Counted from the first letter of the stretch, positions 52,985-64,000 are shown. The stretch is 64,000 nucleotides of DNA from Closterium sp. Naga37s-1 (GCA_947471745.1 CANJKZ010000265.1:124001-188000); one strand, 5' to 3'. The notes: a model not told the origin generated them from the letters alone. Made by a program: numbers and translations.

Positions 52985-53352
52985 TGTGAGAGTACGACGG
53001 CTTATGCCAGCTATGCTTGCTTGCCCTTACTTTGTTATGCTATTTCTAGCATAGGATAATTATATGCATGCATGAATTGCTTGATTTCCTAGGCTAGGTG
53101 CTTTCCTATATTTTATTATAGTTATAGCACCGAGCTAGGTTGCGTGCACCGAATTCTGGCTTATCGGTTGCCACCGAATTGCCTTCTACCGAATTCGGAA
53201 AGGATCTGTTCGGGACGCTTCGCGACCCGCGGAACCTTCGCGTAACATCTGGTTACGGGGCCTTGTGTCGAGCCTATATATAGCCTCGCGTTGTACCCAG
53301 GTGATCATTCAATTCACATTCTCTTTTGTGAGCTCGATCCTAGATCCTCACA
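52985..53352 (+). repeat. G2 3' LTR
   Basis: 368 bp, about seven mismatches from the 5' LTR, ends CCTCACA, followed by CCCAG and then copia gag sequence. Confidence 0.95.
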
Positions 53353-56300
53353 CCCAGTGTCCTTACCTTTGATGCTGAGGGTCGTGCTATTGACTTCGAG
53401 GTCTGGGTCGATGACCTACAGCTCTTCCTACAGTGCGATAGGGCAGACGGACTCTCCCTGTTTGATCTCACCTCTGGTGCCTCTCTTGCCCTGCCTGTTG
53501 ATGCTGACAGCACTGTTCGCTCACAGTGGGCCACACGCGATGCTGCTACCCGTCTTGCTGTGCGTCGCCACTTACCGACCGCTGAGCGTGCGCACTTTAG
53601 TCAGTACAAGGGTGCTAAGACCCTGTACAATGCTGTAGTTGCACGCTACTCTTCCCCTGCCACTGCTGCCCTTAGCCGCCTCATGCTGCCGTACTTGTTT
53701 CCTGACCTCGCCGCCTTTCCCACTGTTGCTGACCTCGTTACGCACCTTCGCACTAGTGACACCCGCTACCGCGCTACGCTTCCTGCTGAGTTCTGCGCCA
53801 AGAACCCCCCCCCCATGTACATCACCCTCTACTACATAGTCACCCGACTCCCTGACTCCCTTCGCTCGGTCAGGGACCACTTCCTCTCTGTTTGCCCCAC
53901 CACACTCACCGTTGACCTCCTCGAGGAGCGCCTCCTGGCAGCTGAGAAGAGTATAGTCGCTGTAGGAGCCTCTCGTGGTGACCCTCGTGCCCCCGTCTTT
54001 GAGGGGTGCTCCCCCTCTCCCCTTTTGCCCTCTGTTGCCTCTGCTGCTGCCGTCGACTTCGTTGGCACCGAGTCGGTCGGCGCTGCGTCTGCCCCTAGCG
54101 GGCGACGCCGCACCGGCAAGGGCAAGGGGGGCAAGGGCGCTGGAGGGGCTGGCGGGGGCGGTGGAGGTGGCGGTGGAGGCGGCGGAGGGAGTGGGGGTGG
54201 CGGTGGGAGTGGTGGCGGGGGTGGGGGCTTCGGTGGCGGCGGTGGCGGCGGAGGCGGCGGCGGCGGTGGCGGTGGGAGCGGAGGAGGATGCGGTGGCGGC
54301 GGTGGCGGAGGTGGCGGCGGAGGGGGTGGAGCTAGTCGGGGTGGCTCTGCGCAGCGGGGCGGCTTCGGTGGTGGTCAGCGCCAGCAGCAGCAGCGCACTC
54401 GTGAGACCCCGCCCCCCCAGCAGCTTCGTGAGTGGTACGCTTCGCGTCAGCGGGGTGGGGGTACTGGTCCCTGTACCTACGTCCTGCGTACCGGCGACCG
54501 TATGGGTGAGCAGTGCAGGGGCCCGCACCCCACCCAGCGCTGCTTCGGCCGCCTGACGGACGCCTGGCGTCTCCAGTTCCCTGACGCCACTGAGATCCCT
54601 CGCTGGGGAGAGCTGCAGAGGTCGGGGGTTGCTATCTTTGATCTTGATTATGATGCTATTCTTGCTGCCATGTATGCTGTGTCTACTAGTGATGAAGGTG
54701 ACTGTTACCTGTGTGTTCCGCCTGACCCGGGCATTGAGGCTGCTGCTCTAGGTGCTGGTGAGGCTGCTGCTCTAGGTGCTAGTGCGTCTGCTGCCCCAGG
54801 TGCTGGTGAGTCTGCTCTCTCAGGTACCACGTCGGCTAAGGCCTTACACACCTTCACCCTTGACTCGGGTGCTTCCCGATCCTTCTTTCGAGACCGCACC
54901 ACGCTTACGCCGCTTAGTCGGCCGGTTGCGGTCTCCCTAGCGGACCCCTCTAGGGGTCCTGTCCTTGCTCACTTCTCCACTGTCTTACCGTGTCCGGCAG
55001 CCCCCTCTGGCACCCTGTCAGGTCTCTACCTCCCCTCGTTCTCTACGAACTTGGTGAGTGGTGCTGATCTACAGGATGGGGGGGTTGACCAGTTCACTCC
55101 TGCGAGTCAGCGGGTGACCCACTGTACCTGTGCTCGGACGGGCCGACACTTGGCCACGTTTACCCGTTGGCCGGGGTCGAGCCTGTACACACTGACTACT
55201 GAGTCTCCTCCGGTTGCTGAGTCTGGTCAGGTAGCTGCGTCGAGTCAGGTGTTTGCTGCAGCGTCCAGGTCTGGTCCTGAGTCTGCTCCCTGCTCGTGTC
55301 GTCTCCTGTCCCACCAGACTCTCCTCTGGCACCACCGTCTTGGTCACCCCTCCCTGCCTCGTCTCCGAGGCATGGCCTCCCGTGTCCTTGTCTCTGGTCT
55401 CCCCCGGTCCCTCCCTCCCCTCCCTCCGGGGCCTGCCCCTACCTGCGTTCCCTGCGTCGAGGGGCGGCAGCGCGCCGCCCCTCACTCCTCCGAGTTTCCT
55501 CCGACAGAGGCTCCACTGCAGACTCTTCACATGGACGTGTGGGGCCCCACCCGCGTCCGTGGCCAGGGTCACGAGCGTTACTTCCTGTTGGTGGTTGACG
55601 ACTACTCGCGTTACACCACGGTGTTCCCCTTGCGCAGCAAGGGTGACGTCACTGAGGTGTTGATCGACTGGATCCGCGCAGCTCGTCTCCAGCTCAGAGA
55701 GAGTTTCGGCTCGGACTTTCCTGTTCTGCGTCTGCACTCTGACAGAGGCGGGGAGTTTTCCTCTGCCCTTCTGGGAGCCTTCTGTCGTGCACAGGGCATC
55801 CGCCAGACCTTTACGCTTCCGGCCTCTCCACAGCAAAATGGGATTGCTGAGCGCCGCATTGGCATGGTCATGGACGTCGCTCGTACGTCCATGATCCATG
55901 CGGCTGCTCCCCATTTTCTGTGGCCGTTTGCGGTTCAGTACGCAGCGCATCAGATCAACCTTCAGCCCCGGGTCTCTTTGCCAGAGACCTCCCCCACCTT
56001 GCGGTGGACGGGGAAGGTTGGCGATGCGTCTGCGTTTCGTGTCTGGGGATCTCGGGCGTTTGTCCACGACTTGTCTGCGGACAAGCTGTCCCCCCGTGCG
56101 GTTCCCTGCGTCTTCCTTGGCTTCCCCCCTGACGCGCCTGGTTGGCAGTTTTACCACCCCACCTCGCGCCGTGTTCTGTCCTCCCAGGACGTCACGTTTG
56201 ACGAGTCGGTTCCTTACTACCGTCTCTTCCCCTACCGTACTGCACCCCTCCCCCCGCCGCCGCTCTTCCTTGCGCCAGGTCCCCCCCCGGTAGACCCCCT

Positions 56301-59212
56301 CCCCCCTCAGGGTCCTGCCCCGTCAGGTGTGTCCCAGGTAGACGCAGTCGAGCCTGTCGAGGTAGTTGTTGACTCTCGTACTGCTAGGGGTGCTGAGCCT
56401 GGGGGTGCTGAGTCTGGGGGTGCTGGGCCTGGGGGTGCGGAGCCTGGGGGTGCTGAGCCTGGGGGTGCGGAGCCTGGGGGTGCGGAGCCTAGGAGTGTGG
56501 AGCCTGGGGGTGCTGGGTCTGCTCGTGTGGCCTCTGGCGGTGCTGGGTTTGGGGCCCCTTCGGGTGCTTCGTCGAGGCGGGAGCTACCCTCTCCACAGGA
56601 GCTGCGCGAGTGGTTTGCCCGGCGCTGGAGCCGTGCTGCTGGAGCTGGAGGTGCTGCTGGGGGTGGGCACTGGAGTTACTGGAGCCACTGGTCCTGGAGG
56701 TGCTCGTACTGGCGGTACTGGAGCTGCTGGGCCTGGGGGTGCTGCTGACGGTCCTGCTGGAGTTGGTGCTGCTGGAGCTGGAGCTGCTGGAGCTGGAGCT
56801 GCTGGGGGTGTTGGCACTGGAGGTGCTGCTGGCGCTGGTGCGTCTGAGGGTGCTGGAGTTGGCGCTGTTGGAGCTGGAGGTGCTGCTGGCGCTGGTGCTG
56901 CCGCTGGGGGTACTGGTACTGTCCCTGCTGGTTCTGGAGGCGCTGCGCGGCCGCGGCCGTACTTCGTTCCGCTCCTTGAGCAGGTTCTTGGTCTCCCGCC
57001 TTCTACTCGTCTTGCTCCTCCCTTAGAGTGTCCACAGCCTGTCCAGTCGCAGTCACAGTTACAGCCCGCCTCCCCCCTGCCTGCTCCTTCTCCCTACACT
57101 GGTCCTACTGGAGGTCTTGCTGAGCGTCGTGAGCCTGCGTCTCGTCCTGCGTCGCCTGTTCGTGCTGCTCGCACTAGTGGTCGTGCTCCGCGTCCGCGTC
57201 CTCCTGCGGTCCCAGGCACACACCAGATGGCACTGCGTCCTTCCACTGCTCCTCTGCGTGTCCCGTTGCCGTCTCCTCCAGAGTCCTCTCTTCCTGTTCT
57301 TGCTGACCCTGAGTCTGACTCTCTTCGTGCTGCCAGTCCTACTGTCACGCGTCTTCTCGCTACTGTTGTCACTGACCCTTCCTTTGAGTCCACTGCTGCG
57401 TCTGCCTTAGTTGCTGAGCTTGTCGACTTTGCTGCTCGCTGTCGTCTAGACTACGCCGCTAGTCTTGTTGCTGAGTCTGAGTCTGTCTGTCCTCCGTCCG
57501 TCGGGGGTGAGTGTGCTCTTAGCACGGACGTCCTTGAGGACAGGCAGGAGGAGTTCCAGTGTTTTGCTGCTGCTTTGCCTCATCTCGTGTCCACGCTGAT
57601 TGCCCCTGAGGGAGACCCGGATGCACCAGACATCCCGACTCCTCGATCGTACGCTGAGACGATCGAGGGTCCCTACTCCTCACAGTGGCAGTCAGCCATG
57701 GACGCAGAGATGGCTTCCTGGAAGTCCACATGCACCTACGTCAACGAGGTTCCCCCACCTGGGGCGAACATCGTCAGTGGCATGTGGATTTTCAGGGTGA
57801 AGCGGCCGCCGGGTTCTCCGCCTGTCTTCAAGGCGCGTTACGTGGCTCGAGGCTTCAGTCAGCGGCAGGGAGTTGACTACTTTCAGACCTTCTCTCCCAC
57901 CCCGAAGATGACCACTCTTCGGGTGCTGCTGCACATAGCCGCTCAGCGCGACTACGAGCTTCACTCTCTTGACTTCAGCACAGCTTTCCTGCAGGGCAGC
58001 CTGCACGAGGAGATCTGGCTGCGCCGCCCACCTGGCTTCACTGGGTCGTTCCCCCCTGGTACCCAGTGGAGCCTCCGGCGGCCAGTCTACGGTCTCCGCC
58101 AGGCGCCCCGTGAGTGGCACGACACACTGAGGACTACACTTGCGGCTCTTGGGTTTGCTCCTTCTACTGCCGACCCGTCGCTGTTTCTGCGCACCGACAC
58201 CTCTTTGCCGCCGTTCTACATCCTCGTGTACGTCGACGACTTGGTCTTTGCCACTGCTGACACTGCTGGACTCGCCCACGTGAAGTCCGAGCTGCAGAAG
58301 AGACACACGTGCACAGACCTGGGTGAACTGCGCAGCTACCTTGGCTTGCAGATCACCTGGGACAGAGCACAGCGCACCATTACCCTGACTCAGTCACACA
58401 TGGTGCAGCAGGTCCTTCAGCGCTTCGACTTCACGTACTCCTCGCCTCAGGCCACTCCTCTGTCTACTCGCCACTCGCTCTCAGCTCTGCCTTCGGATGA
58501 GTCCGTAGAGCCGAGTGGCCCATACCCAGAGCTTGTTGGCTGCCTCATGTACCTGATGACCTGCACACGACCTGACCTTGCATACCCTCTTAGCATCTTG
58601 GCACGCTATGTTGCTCCTGGGAGACACCGACCAGAGCACATGGCTGCAGCGAAGAGGGTGTTGCGCTACTTGTGCAGTACGTCGGGCATGGGGCTAGTGC
58701 TTGGAGGGCGACGTTCAGTGGTCCTCACAGGTCACGCAGACGCTTCTTGGGCTGACGACCAGGCTACGCAGCGGTCGTCACAGGGTTACACCTTCAGCCT
58801 TGGTTCCGGCTCTGTTTCGTGGCGGTCTACCCGCTCGTCTTCTGTTCTCGGCTCCAGCTGTGAGGCTGAGATCTACGCGGGGGCCATGGCTGCACAGGAG
58901 TTACGCTGGCTCACCTACCTGCTGACTGACCTAGGAGAGCCGCCTCGTTCTCCTCCAGTTCTGTACGTAGACAACAAGGCCATGCTGGCCTTGTGTCGGG
59001 AGCACAGACTGGAGCACAGAACAAAGCACATTGCTCTTCGCTACTTCCTTGCTCGTGAGCTGCAGCAGCGTGGTCAGCTGCGCCTTGCTTACGTGGCCTC
59101 TGAGGCCAACACTGCTGATATCTTTACCAAGGCACTTCCGCCTTGTGATCATCAGCGCTTCTGTACGATGCTAGGTCTTGTGCCCACTTGGCCTCACTTG
59201 CTCACTTCTTGA
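53353..59212 (+). pseudogene. gag-pol region of C4 after the G2 insertion (fossil)
   Basis: Parts: most of gag (from 53,358), polyglycine (54,140-54,335), protease TLDSGASRSFF (about 54,860), integrase (WHHRLGHPSL about 55,330; LHMDVWGP about 55,530; LHSDRGGEFSS about 55,735), 15 bp repeat linker (56,385-56,515), Gly/Ala linker, reverse transcriptase (FKARYVARGFSQR about 57,830; YVDDLVFA about 58,235) and RNase H (TGHADASWADDQ about 58,730; EAEIYAGAMAAQELRWL about 58,865). Broken, but lightly. Confidence 0.9.
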
Positions 59213-59409
59213 CCTTGCTTGTACTGTGATCTTTCTATACCTGCACTTGCTTGTTTACCGTTATATATGATCTTGCATGTGAACTGGCCCTGTGGCCTTG
59301 AACTTGTGCTCGGAATGTGTGGTGACGTTGTGATCCACCCTGAGCTTGCTTTGCTTTACTTGACTGGTCTTGTGACCTCTTGTTCTCCATCACTTTGCCT
59401 ATGGGGGTG

Positions 59410-59535
59410 TGTCAAACTCATATGCTATAGTCTGTGTAGGCTGTAGTGGGGTAGACAATATGGGGTACAACACTTTTAGGTTTTCCTACTTGTACCCACC
59501 TGCGTGCTAGTTCATTCATTCCTCATTTCTTCACA
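59410..59535 (+). repeat. C4 3' LTR
   Basis: 126 bp, about one mismatch from the 5' LTR, followed by the GATAC duplication and then G3 protease sequence. Confidence 0.94.
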
Positions 59536-59540
59536 GATAC

Positions 59541-60098
59541 CTCCGAATCAGCTCCGCTAAATCCGGAGGTACAGCTGCACACAGCTTCTCGATGTCTTTT
59601 CCATCGGTGTCAACCGCCAACTCGCGTAAGCAAACAGCGAACAGCTGCGCGCCCCTGTTGAAGTGGCGAGCTATAGTGATGGCCTTGACGCACGGGGCTT
59701 TGATGTAGTCAGGTGTCCATGCAGGCAACTTAATTATCCCCTCGTCCTTGTTGATGCTGCACGATCCCGTTGTCCAGTCGATGACGGGGTTGTGCCGTCG
59801 TAGCCAATCACGTCCCAGCAGCACGTCGCAGCCGTCCAATGTTGTCGCGAGAAACTTCATGCTGAAGCCGAAATCGTCGCCGCATTCGATCCTGACCGTC
59901 TGTGTTTCTTCCGTTATCGCCAGAGGCGTCCCATCCACGAGGCGGGCGTCAATTTCAGGCAGACACCTGTAAAGTTGCAGCTTGCATTTTTTTGCGCTTG
60001 CCAAATTGAAGAGGCTATGGCTGGCCCCCCCATCGACGAACATTTTCAAGTTATTTTTTAACACCTTGTCAGCGACCAGCACAGGGTGATCCACATGT
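59541..60098 (-). pseudogene. G3 aspartic protease part (fossil)
   Basis: Contains the protease signature KMFVDGGASHSLFN and the later GCDVLLGRDWLRRHNP block typical of gypsy proteases. It lies between the C4 3' LTR and the C5 5' LTR. Confidence 0.88.
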
Positions 60099-60103
60099 GT
60101 ATC

Positions 60104-60228
60104 TGTCAAACTCATATGCTATAGTCTGTGTAGGCTGTAGTGGGGTAGACAATATGGGGTACAACACTTCTAGGTTTTCCTACTTGTACTCACCTGCTTG
60201 CTAGTTCATTCACTCCTCATTCTTCACA
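60104..60228 (+). repeat. C5 5' LTR
   Basis: 125 bp, begins TGTCAAACTCATATGC and ends ATTCTTCACA. Shares subfamily changes with its 3' LTR (ACTTCTAGG, TTGTACTCACC). Confidence 0.94.
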
Positions 60229-60349
60229 TGGTATAGAGCAGGTTCCCTAGTGGGAACGCTTCCTTGGGCCCACCACTGAAATTTTCCTCTCTGACCGGAG
60301 CGCCAGTCGCTCCTGCCCGAGGCGTGCCTTTTTCGCCGCCCTTTCTAGG

Positions 60350-60760
60350 CCCCTAGTGGCCCCTAGCGGCCTCGTTGCCGCCCTCCACGCGGCCCCGTTG
60401 CCGCCCCTAGCGGCCCCGTCGCCGCCTCTCACCCTACGCGGCCCCGTCGCCGCCCCTACGCGGCCCCGTCGCCGCCCCTACGCGGCCCCGTCGCCGCCCC
60501 TAGCGGACCCATCGCTGCCCCTAGCGGCCCCGTTGCCGCCACTTACCCTACGCGGCCCAGTCGCCGCCCCTACGCGGCCCAGTCGCCGCCCCTACGCGGC
60601 CCCGTCGCCACCCCTACGCGGCCCCGTCGCCGCCCCTAGCGGCCCCGTCGCCGCCCCTATCGGCCCCGTCGCCGCCTCTCACCCTACGCGGCCCCGTCGC
60701 CGCCCCTACGCGGCCCCGTCGCCGCCCCCAGCGGCCCCGTCGCCGCCTCCCACCCTACGC
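60350..60760 (+). repeat. GC-rich leader minisatellite of C5
   Basis: Units like CTACGCGGCCCCGTCGCCGC, close to the inverted leader of C3. The repeat passes directly into the 15 bp linker repeat near 60,766. Confidence 0.88.
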
Positions 60761-60765
60761 GGAGC

Positions 60766-63460
60766 CAGGGGGTGCTGAGCCTGGCGGTGCTGAGTCTGGG
60801 GGTGCTGAGCCTGGGGGTGCTGAGTCTGGGGGTGCTGAGCCTGGGGGTGCTGGGTCTGCTCGTGTGGCCTCGCGCGGTGCTTCTTCGAGGCAGGAGCCAC
60901 TCTCTCCGCAGGAGCTGCGCGAGTAGTTTGCCCGGCGCTGGAGCCGTGCTGCTAGAGCTGGAGGTACTACTGTTGCTGCTGGTGCTGCTGGAGGTACTGC
61001 TGGAGCTGCTGGCGGTACTGGAGCTACCGGTCCTGCTGGAGTTGGTGCTGCTGGAGCTGCTGGAGCTGGAGCTGCTGGGGGTGTTGGCGCTGGTGGTGCT
61101 GCTGGCGCTGGTACGTCTGAGGGTGCTGGAGTTGGCGCTGTTGGAGCTGGAGGTGCTGCTGGCGCTGGTGCTGCCGCTGGAGGTAGTGGTGCTGTCCCTG
61201 CTGGTTCTGGAGGCGCTGCGCGGCCGAGACCGTACTTCGTTCAACTCCTTGAGCAGGTTCTTGGTCTTCCGCCTTCTACTGGTCCTGCCCCTCCCTTAGC
61301 GTGTCCACCGCCTGTCCAGTCGCAGTCACAGTTACAGCCCGCCTCCCCCTTGCCTGCTCCTTCTCCCTACACTGGTCCTACTGGAGGTCTTGCTGAGCGT
61401 CGTGAGCCTGCGTCTCGTCGTGCGTCGCCTGTTCGTGCTGCTCGCACTGGTGGTCGTACTGCACGTCCGCGTCCTCCTGCGGTCCCAGGCACACACCAGA
61501 TGGCACTGCGTCCTTCCACTGCTCCTCTGTGTGTCCCGTTGCCGTCTCCTCCAGAGTCCTCTCTTCCTACTCTTGCTGACCCGGAGTCTGACTCTCTTCG
61601 TGCTGCCAGTCCTTCTCTCACGCGTCTCCTGGCTACTGTTGTCACTGACCCTTCCTTTGAGTCCACTGCTGCGTCTGCCCTAGTTGCTGAGCTTGTCGAC
61701 TTCGCTGCTCGCTGTCGTCTAGACTACGCTGCTAGTCTTGTTGCTGAGTCTGAGTCTGTCTGTCCTCCGTCCGTCGGGGGTGAGTGTGCTCTTAGCACGG
61801 ACGTCCTTGAGGACAGGCAGGAGGAGTTCCAGTGTTTTGCTGCTGCTTTGCCTCATCTCGTGTCCACGCTGATTGCCCCTGAGGGAGACCCGGATGCACC
61901 AGACATCCCGACTCCTCGATCGTACGCTGAGACGATCGAGGGTCCCTACTCCTCACAGTGGCAGTCAGCCATGGACGCAGAGATGGCTTCCTGGAAGTCC
62001 ACAGGCACCTACGTCAACGAGGTTCCCCCACCTGGGGCGAACATCGTCAGTGGCATGTGGATTTTCAGGGTGAAGCGGCCGCCGGGTTCTCCGCCTGTCT
62101 TCAAGGCGCGTTACGTGGCTCGAGGCTTCAGTCAGCGGCAGGGAGTTGACTATTTTCAGAACTTCTCTCCCACCCCGAAGATGACCACTCTTCGGGTGCT
62201 GCTGCACATAGCCGCTCAGCGCGACTACGAGCTTCACTCTCTTGACTTCAGCACAGCTTTCCTGCAGGGCAGCCTGCACGAGGAGATCTGGCTGCGCCGC
62301 CCACCTGGCTTCACTGGGTCGTTTCCCCCTGGTACCCAGTGGAGCCTCCGGCGGCCAGTCTACGGTCTCCGCCAGGCGCCCCGTGAGTGGCACGACACAC
62401 TGAGGACTACACTTGCGGCTCTTGGGTTTGCTCCTTCTACTGCCGACCCGTCGCTGTTTCTGCGCACCGACACCTCTTTGCCGCCGTTCTACATCCTCGT
62501 GTACGTCGACGACTTGGTCTTTGCCACTGCTGACACTGCTGGACTCGCCCACGTGAAGTCCGAGCTGCAGAAGAGACACACGTGCACAGACCTGGGTGAA
62601 CTGCGCAGCTACCTTGGCTTGCAGATCACCCGGGACAGAGCACAGCGCACCATTACCCTGACTCAGTCACACATGGTGCAGCAGGTCCTTCAGCGCTTCG
62701 ACTTCACGTACTCCTCGCCTCAGGCCACTCCTCTGTCTACTCGCCACTCGCTCTCAGCTCTGCCTTCGGATGAGTCCGTAGAGCCGAGTGGCCCGTACCC
62801 AGAGCTTGTTGGCTGCCTCATGTACCTGATGACCTGCACTCGACCTGGCCTTGCATACCCTCTTAGCATCTTGGCACGCTATGTTGCTCCTGCAGCGAAG
62901 AGGGTGTTGCGCTACTTGTGCAGTACGTCGGGCATGGGGCTAGTGCTTGGAGGGCGACGTCGAGTGGTCCTCACAGGTCACGCAGACGCTTCTTGGGCTG
63001 ACGACCAGGCTACGCAGCGGTCGTCACAGGGTTACACCTTCAGCCTTGGCTCCGGCTCTGTTTTGTGGTGGTCTACCCGCTCCTCTTCTGTTCTCGGCTT
63101 CAGTTGTGAGGCTGAGATCTACGCGGGGGCCATGGCTGCACAGGAGCTACGCTGGCTCACCTACCTGCTAACTTACCTAGGAGAGCCGCCTCGTTCTCCT
63201 CCAGTTCTGTACGTAGACAACAAGGCCATGCTGGCCTTGTGTCGGGAGCACAGACTGGAGTACAGAACGAAGCACATTGCTCTCCGCTACTTCCTTGCTC
63301 GTGAGCTGTAGCAGCGTGGTCAGCTTCGCCTTGCTTACGTGGCCTCTGAGGCCAACACTGCTGATATCTTTACCAAGGCACTTCCGCCTGGTGATCATCA
63401 GCGCTTCTGTACTATGCTAGGTCTTGTGCCTACTTGGCCTCACTTGCTCACTTCTTGACC
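60766..63460 (+). pseudogene. pol remainder of C5 (fossil)
   Basis: 15 bp linker repeat (60,766-60,850), Gly/Ala linker, reverse transcriptase (FKARYVARGFSQR about 62,100; YVDDLVFA about 62,505) and RNase H (TGHADASWADDQ about 62,975). Very close to C4 and C3 over this span. Broken. Confidence 0.9.
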
Positions 63461-63655
63461 TTGCTTGTACTGTGATCTTTCTATACCTGCACTTGCTTGT
63501 TTACCTTTATATATGATCTTGCATGTGAACTGGCCTTTTGGCCTTGCTCTTGTGCTCGGATTGTGTGGTGACGTTGTGATCCACCCTGAGCTTGCTTTGC
63601 TTTGCTTGACTGGTCTTGTGACCTCCTGTTCTCCCCCACTTTGCCTATGGGGGTG

Positions 63656-63780
63656 TGTCAAACTCATATGCTATAGTCTGTGTAGGCTGTAGTGGGGTAG
63701 ACAATATGGGGTACAACACTTCTAGGTTTTCCTACTTGTACTCACCTGCTTGCTAGTTCATTCACTCCTCATTCTTCACA
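63656..63780 (+). repeat. C5 3' LTR
   Basis: 125 bp, no difference from the 5' LTR found by eye; preceded by the purine tract CTATGGGGGTG. Confidence 0.94.
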
Positions 63781-63785
63781 GTATC

Positions 63786-64000
63786 CCCGTTATTCGGCCG
63801 AGTGCGATCGATTGTATGAATCGGAACCACGACTCGGTGGGGATGTTGGGGTTTGGGCGACGGAGCACAGTCAGTAAAGGGCCCGCTAATTACTGTCTCT
63901 TCCCATTTCCCTACTCCTTCCTGTCGTTCCCCGTCAGCGGCGTTTTCTCGTGGCAGTCTTTCATGTAGTGACCCGTCTTCCCACACCGGTAACACGGTCC
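63786..64000 (-). pseudogene. G3 gag zinc-knuckle part (fossil, cut by window end)
   Basis: Minus-strand translation at the window edge reads CYRCGKTGHYMKDC, a C-x2-C-x4-H-x4-C nucleocapsid knuckle. Order and strand fit G3 upstream of its protease. Confidence 0.85.

Larger units (their letters stand above)
47341..53352 (+). mobile_element. Ty3/gypsy chromovirus G2, nearly whole, nested in copia C4
   Basis: 6,012 bp with 368 bp LTRs (47,341-47,708 and 52,985-53,352) and target duplication CCCAG (47,336-47,340 and 53,353-53,357). A primer site close to the plant tRNA-Met type (TTGGTAATCAGAGCC) starts about 47,710, and a purine tract (GAGGGGGGGA) ends just before the 3' LTR. The coding region spans 48,140-52,975. 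The LTRs are about 98 percent identical by eye. It looks nearly whole, with about one break. Same family as fragment G1. Confidence 0.95.
46271..59535 (+). mobile_element. Ty1/copia element C4, interrupted by gypsy G2
   Basis: LTRs at 46,271-46,396 and 59,410-59,535 (126 bp, about one mismatch) with target duplication GATAC (46,266-46,270 and 59,536-59,540). It sits in G3 between protease and reverse transcriptase. Without G2 it is about 7.25 kb. Parts: primer site TGGTATAGAGCAGG, leader (46,500-47,175), gag start near 47,327, G2 insertion (47,341-53,352), the rest of gag and pol (53,353-59,212), purine tract CTATGGGGGTG. Apart from the insertion it has only about one or two breaks and is the best preserved copia here. 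Confidence 0.94.
60104..63780 (+). mobile_element. Ty1/copia element C5, internally shortened, identical LTRs
   Basis: 3,677 bp with 125 bp LTRs (60,104-60,228 and 63,656-63,780) that look identical base for base, and target duplication GTATC (60,099-60,103 and 63,781-63,785). It lies in G3 between the zinc knuckle and protease parts. It keeps the primer site, leader repeats (60,350-60,760), the linker repeat, reverse transcriptase and RNase H, but has no gag, protease or integrase. It therefore could not move on its own. Identical LTRs point to a very recent insertion. Broken. Confidence 0.93.
35785..64000 (-). mobile_element. Ty3/gypsy chromovirus G3, split by three copia insertions; runs past the window
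   Basis: One minus-strand gypsy copy in four visible pieces: LTR plus chromodomain and integrase tail (35,785-36,689), integrase back to reverse transcriptase (44,085-46,270), protease (59,536-60,103) and gag zinc knuckle (63,781-64,000). The gaps are copia C3, C4 and C5, each with its own 5 bp duplication, and the sequence resumes in the same order and orientation after each. About 3.7 kb of the element itself is visible; its 5' LTR is beyond 64,000. Most of the visible coding blocks still read openly, with a few breaks besides the insertions. Confidence 0.9.

Noticed and set aside
57692-58306. 204-codon antisense frame in the reverse transcriptase region, repeated at 61,965-62,579 and 37,918-38,532
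   Set aside because: Same reason: it mirrors a conserved sense reverse transcriptase, with no independent signal such as its own start context or a different pattern of substitutions.

Overview
The window looks like repeat-dense nuclear DNA of a photosynthetic eukaryote, most likely a streptophyte green alga. The lineage is inference. What supports it: Ty1/copia and Ty3/gypsy elements whose primer sites resemble the plant initiator tRNA-Met type (TGGTATnnGAGC), a tyrosine-recombinase (DIRS-order) retroelement of a kind known from green algae but not expected in flowering plants, a spliced Plavaka-like DNA transposon with canonical GT-AG introns, and a plant-style leucine-rich repeat fragment. 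No rRNA, CRISPR array, convincing tRNA gene or bacterial operon was seen. Almost everything readable is transposon-derived.

Layout. 1-970: a copia pol fragment followed by the 3' end of a reverse-oriented gypsy chromovirus (G1). About 1,300-4,140: a decayed, multi-exon Plavaka-like transposase. 4,187-9,193: a copia copy (C1) lacking its 3' end. 9,240-9,675: a minus-strand LRR gene fragment. 9,690-9,777: a sliver of copia. 9,800-13,616: an unrecognised multi-exon gene with a roughly 2 kb tandem array in one intron; the array unit is about 176 bp and rich in TGACGTGGC. 13,630-17,690: a second-lineage copia fossil (C6, minus) interrupted by a short non-autonomous LTR element (N1, 15,345-17,001). 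18,388-24,253: a third copia type (C8, minus). 24,485-32,405: a DIRS-order element (D1, minus) with split direct repeats, carrying a LINE-type reverse transcriptase gene (28,159-30,237) between its gag-like and pol parts. 32,476-35,740: a relative of C6 (C7, minus) whose LTR holds a 745 bp TIR element.

35,785 to the window end is dominated by one minus-strand gypsy element (G3). It was split by three separate copia insertions, each with a matching 5 bp target duplication: C3 (36,690-44,084), C4 (46,271-59,535) and C5 (60,104-63,780). C4 was itself hit by a second gypsy, G2 (47,341-53,352), a few codons into its gag. G2 belongs to the same family as G1.

How the parts relate. Insertion order can be read from the nesting: G3 is older than C3, C4 and C5; C4 is older than G2; C6 is older than N1; the LTR of C7 is older than its TIR element. 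N1 and C5 lack most coding sequence but keep LTRs, primer site, the GC-rich leader and the purine tract, so they were probably mobilised in trans by relatives such as C3 or C4. Ages are read only from LTR similarity and are rough, because the copia LTRs are only about 125-135 bp long. LTR and DIRS-type elements are described as fossils, with approximate part boundaries.
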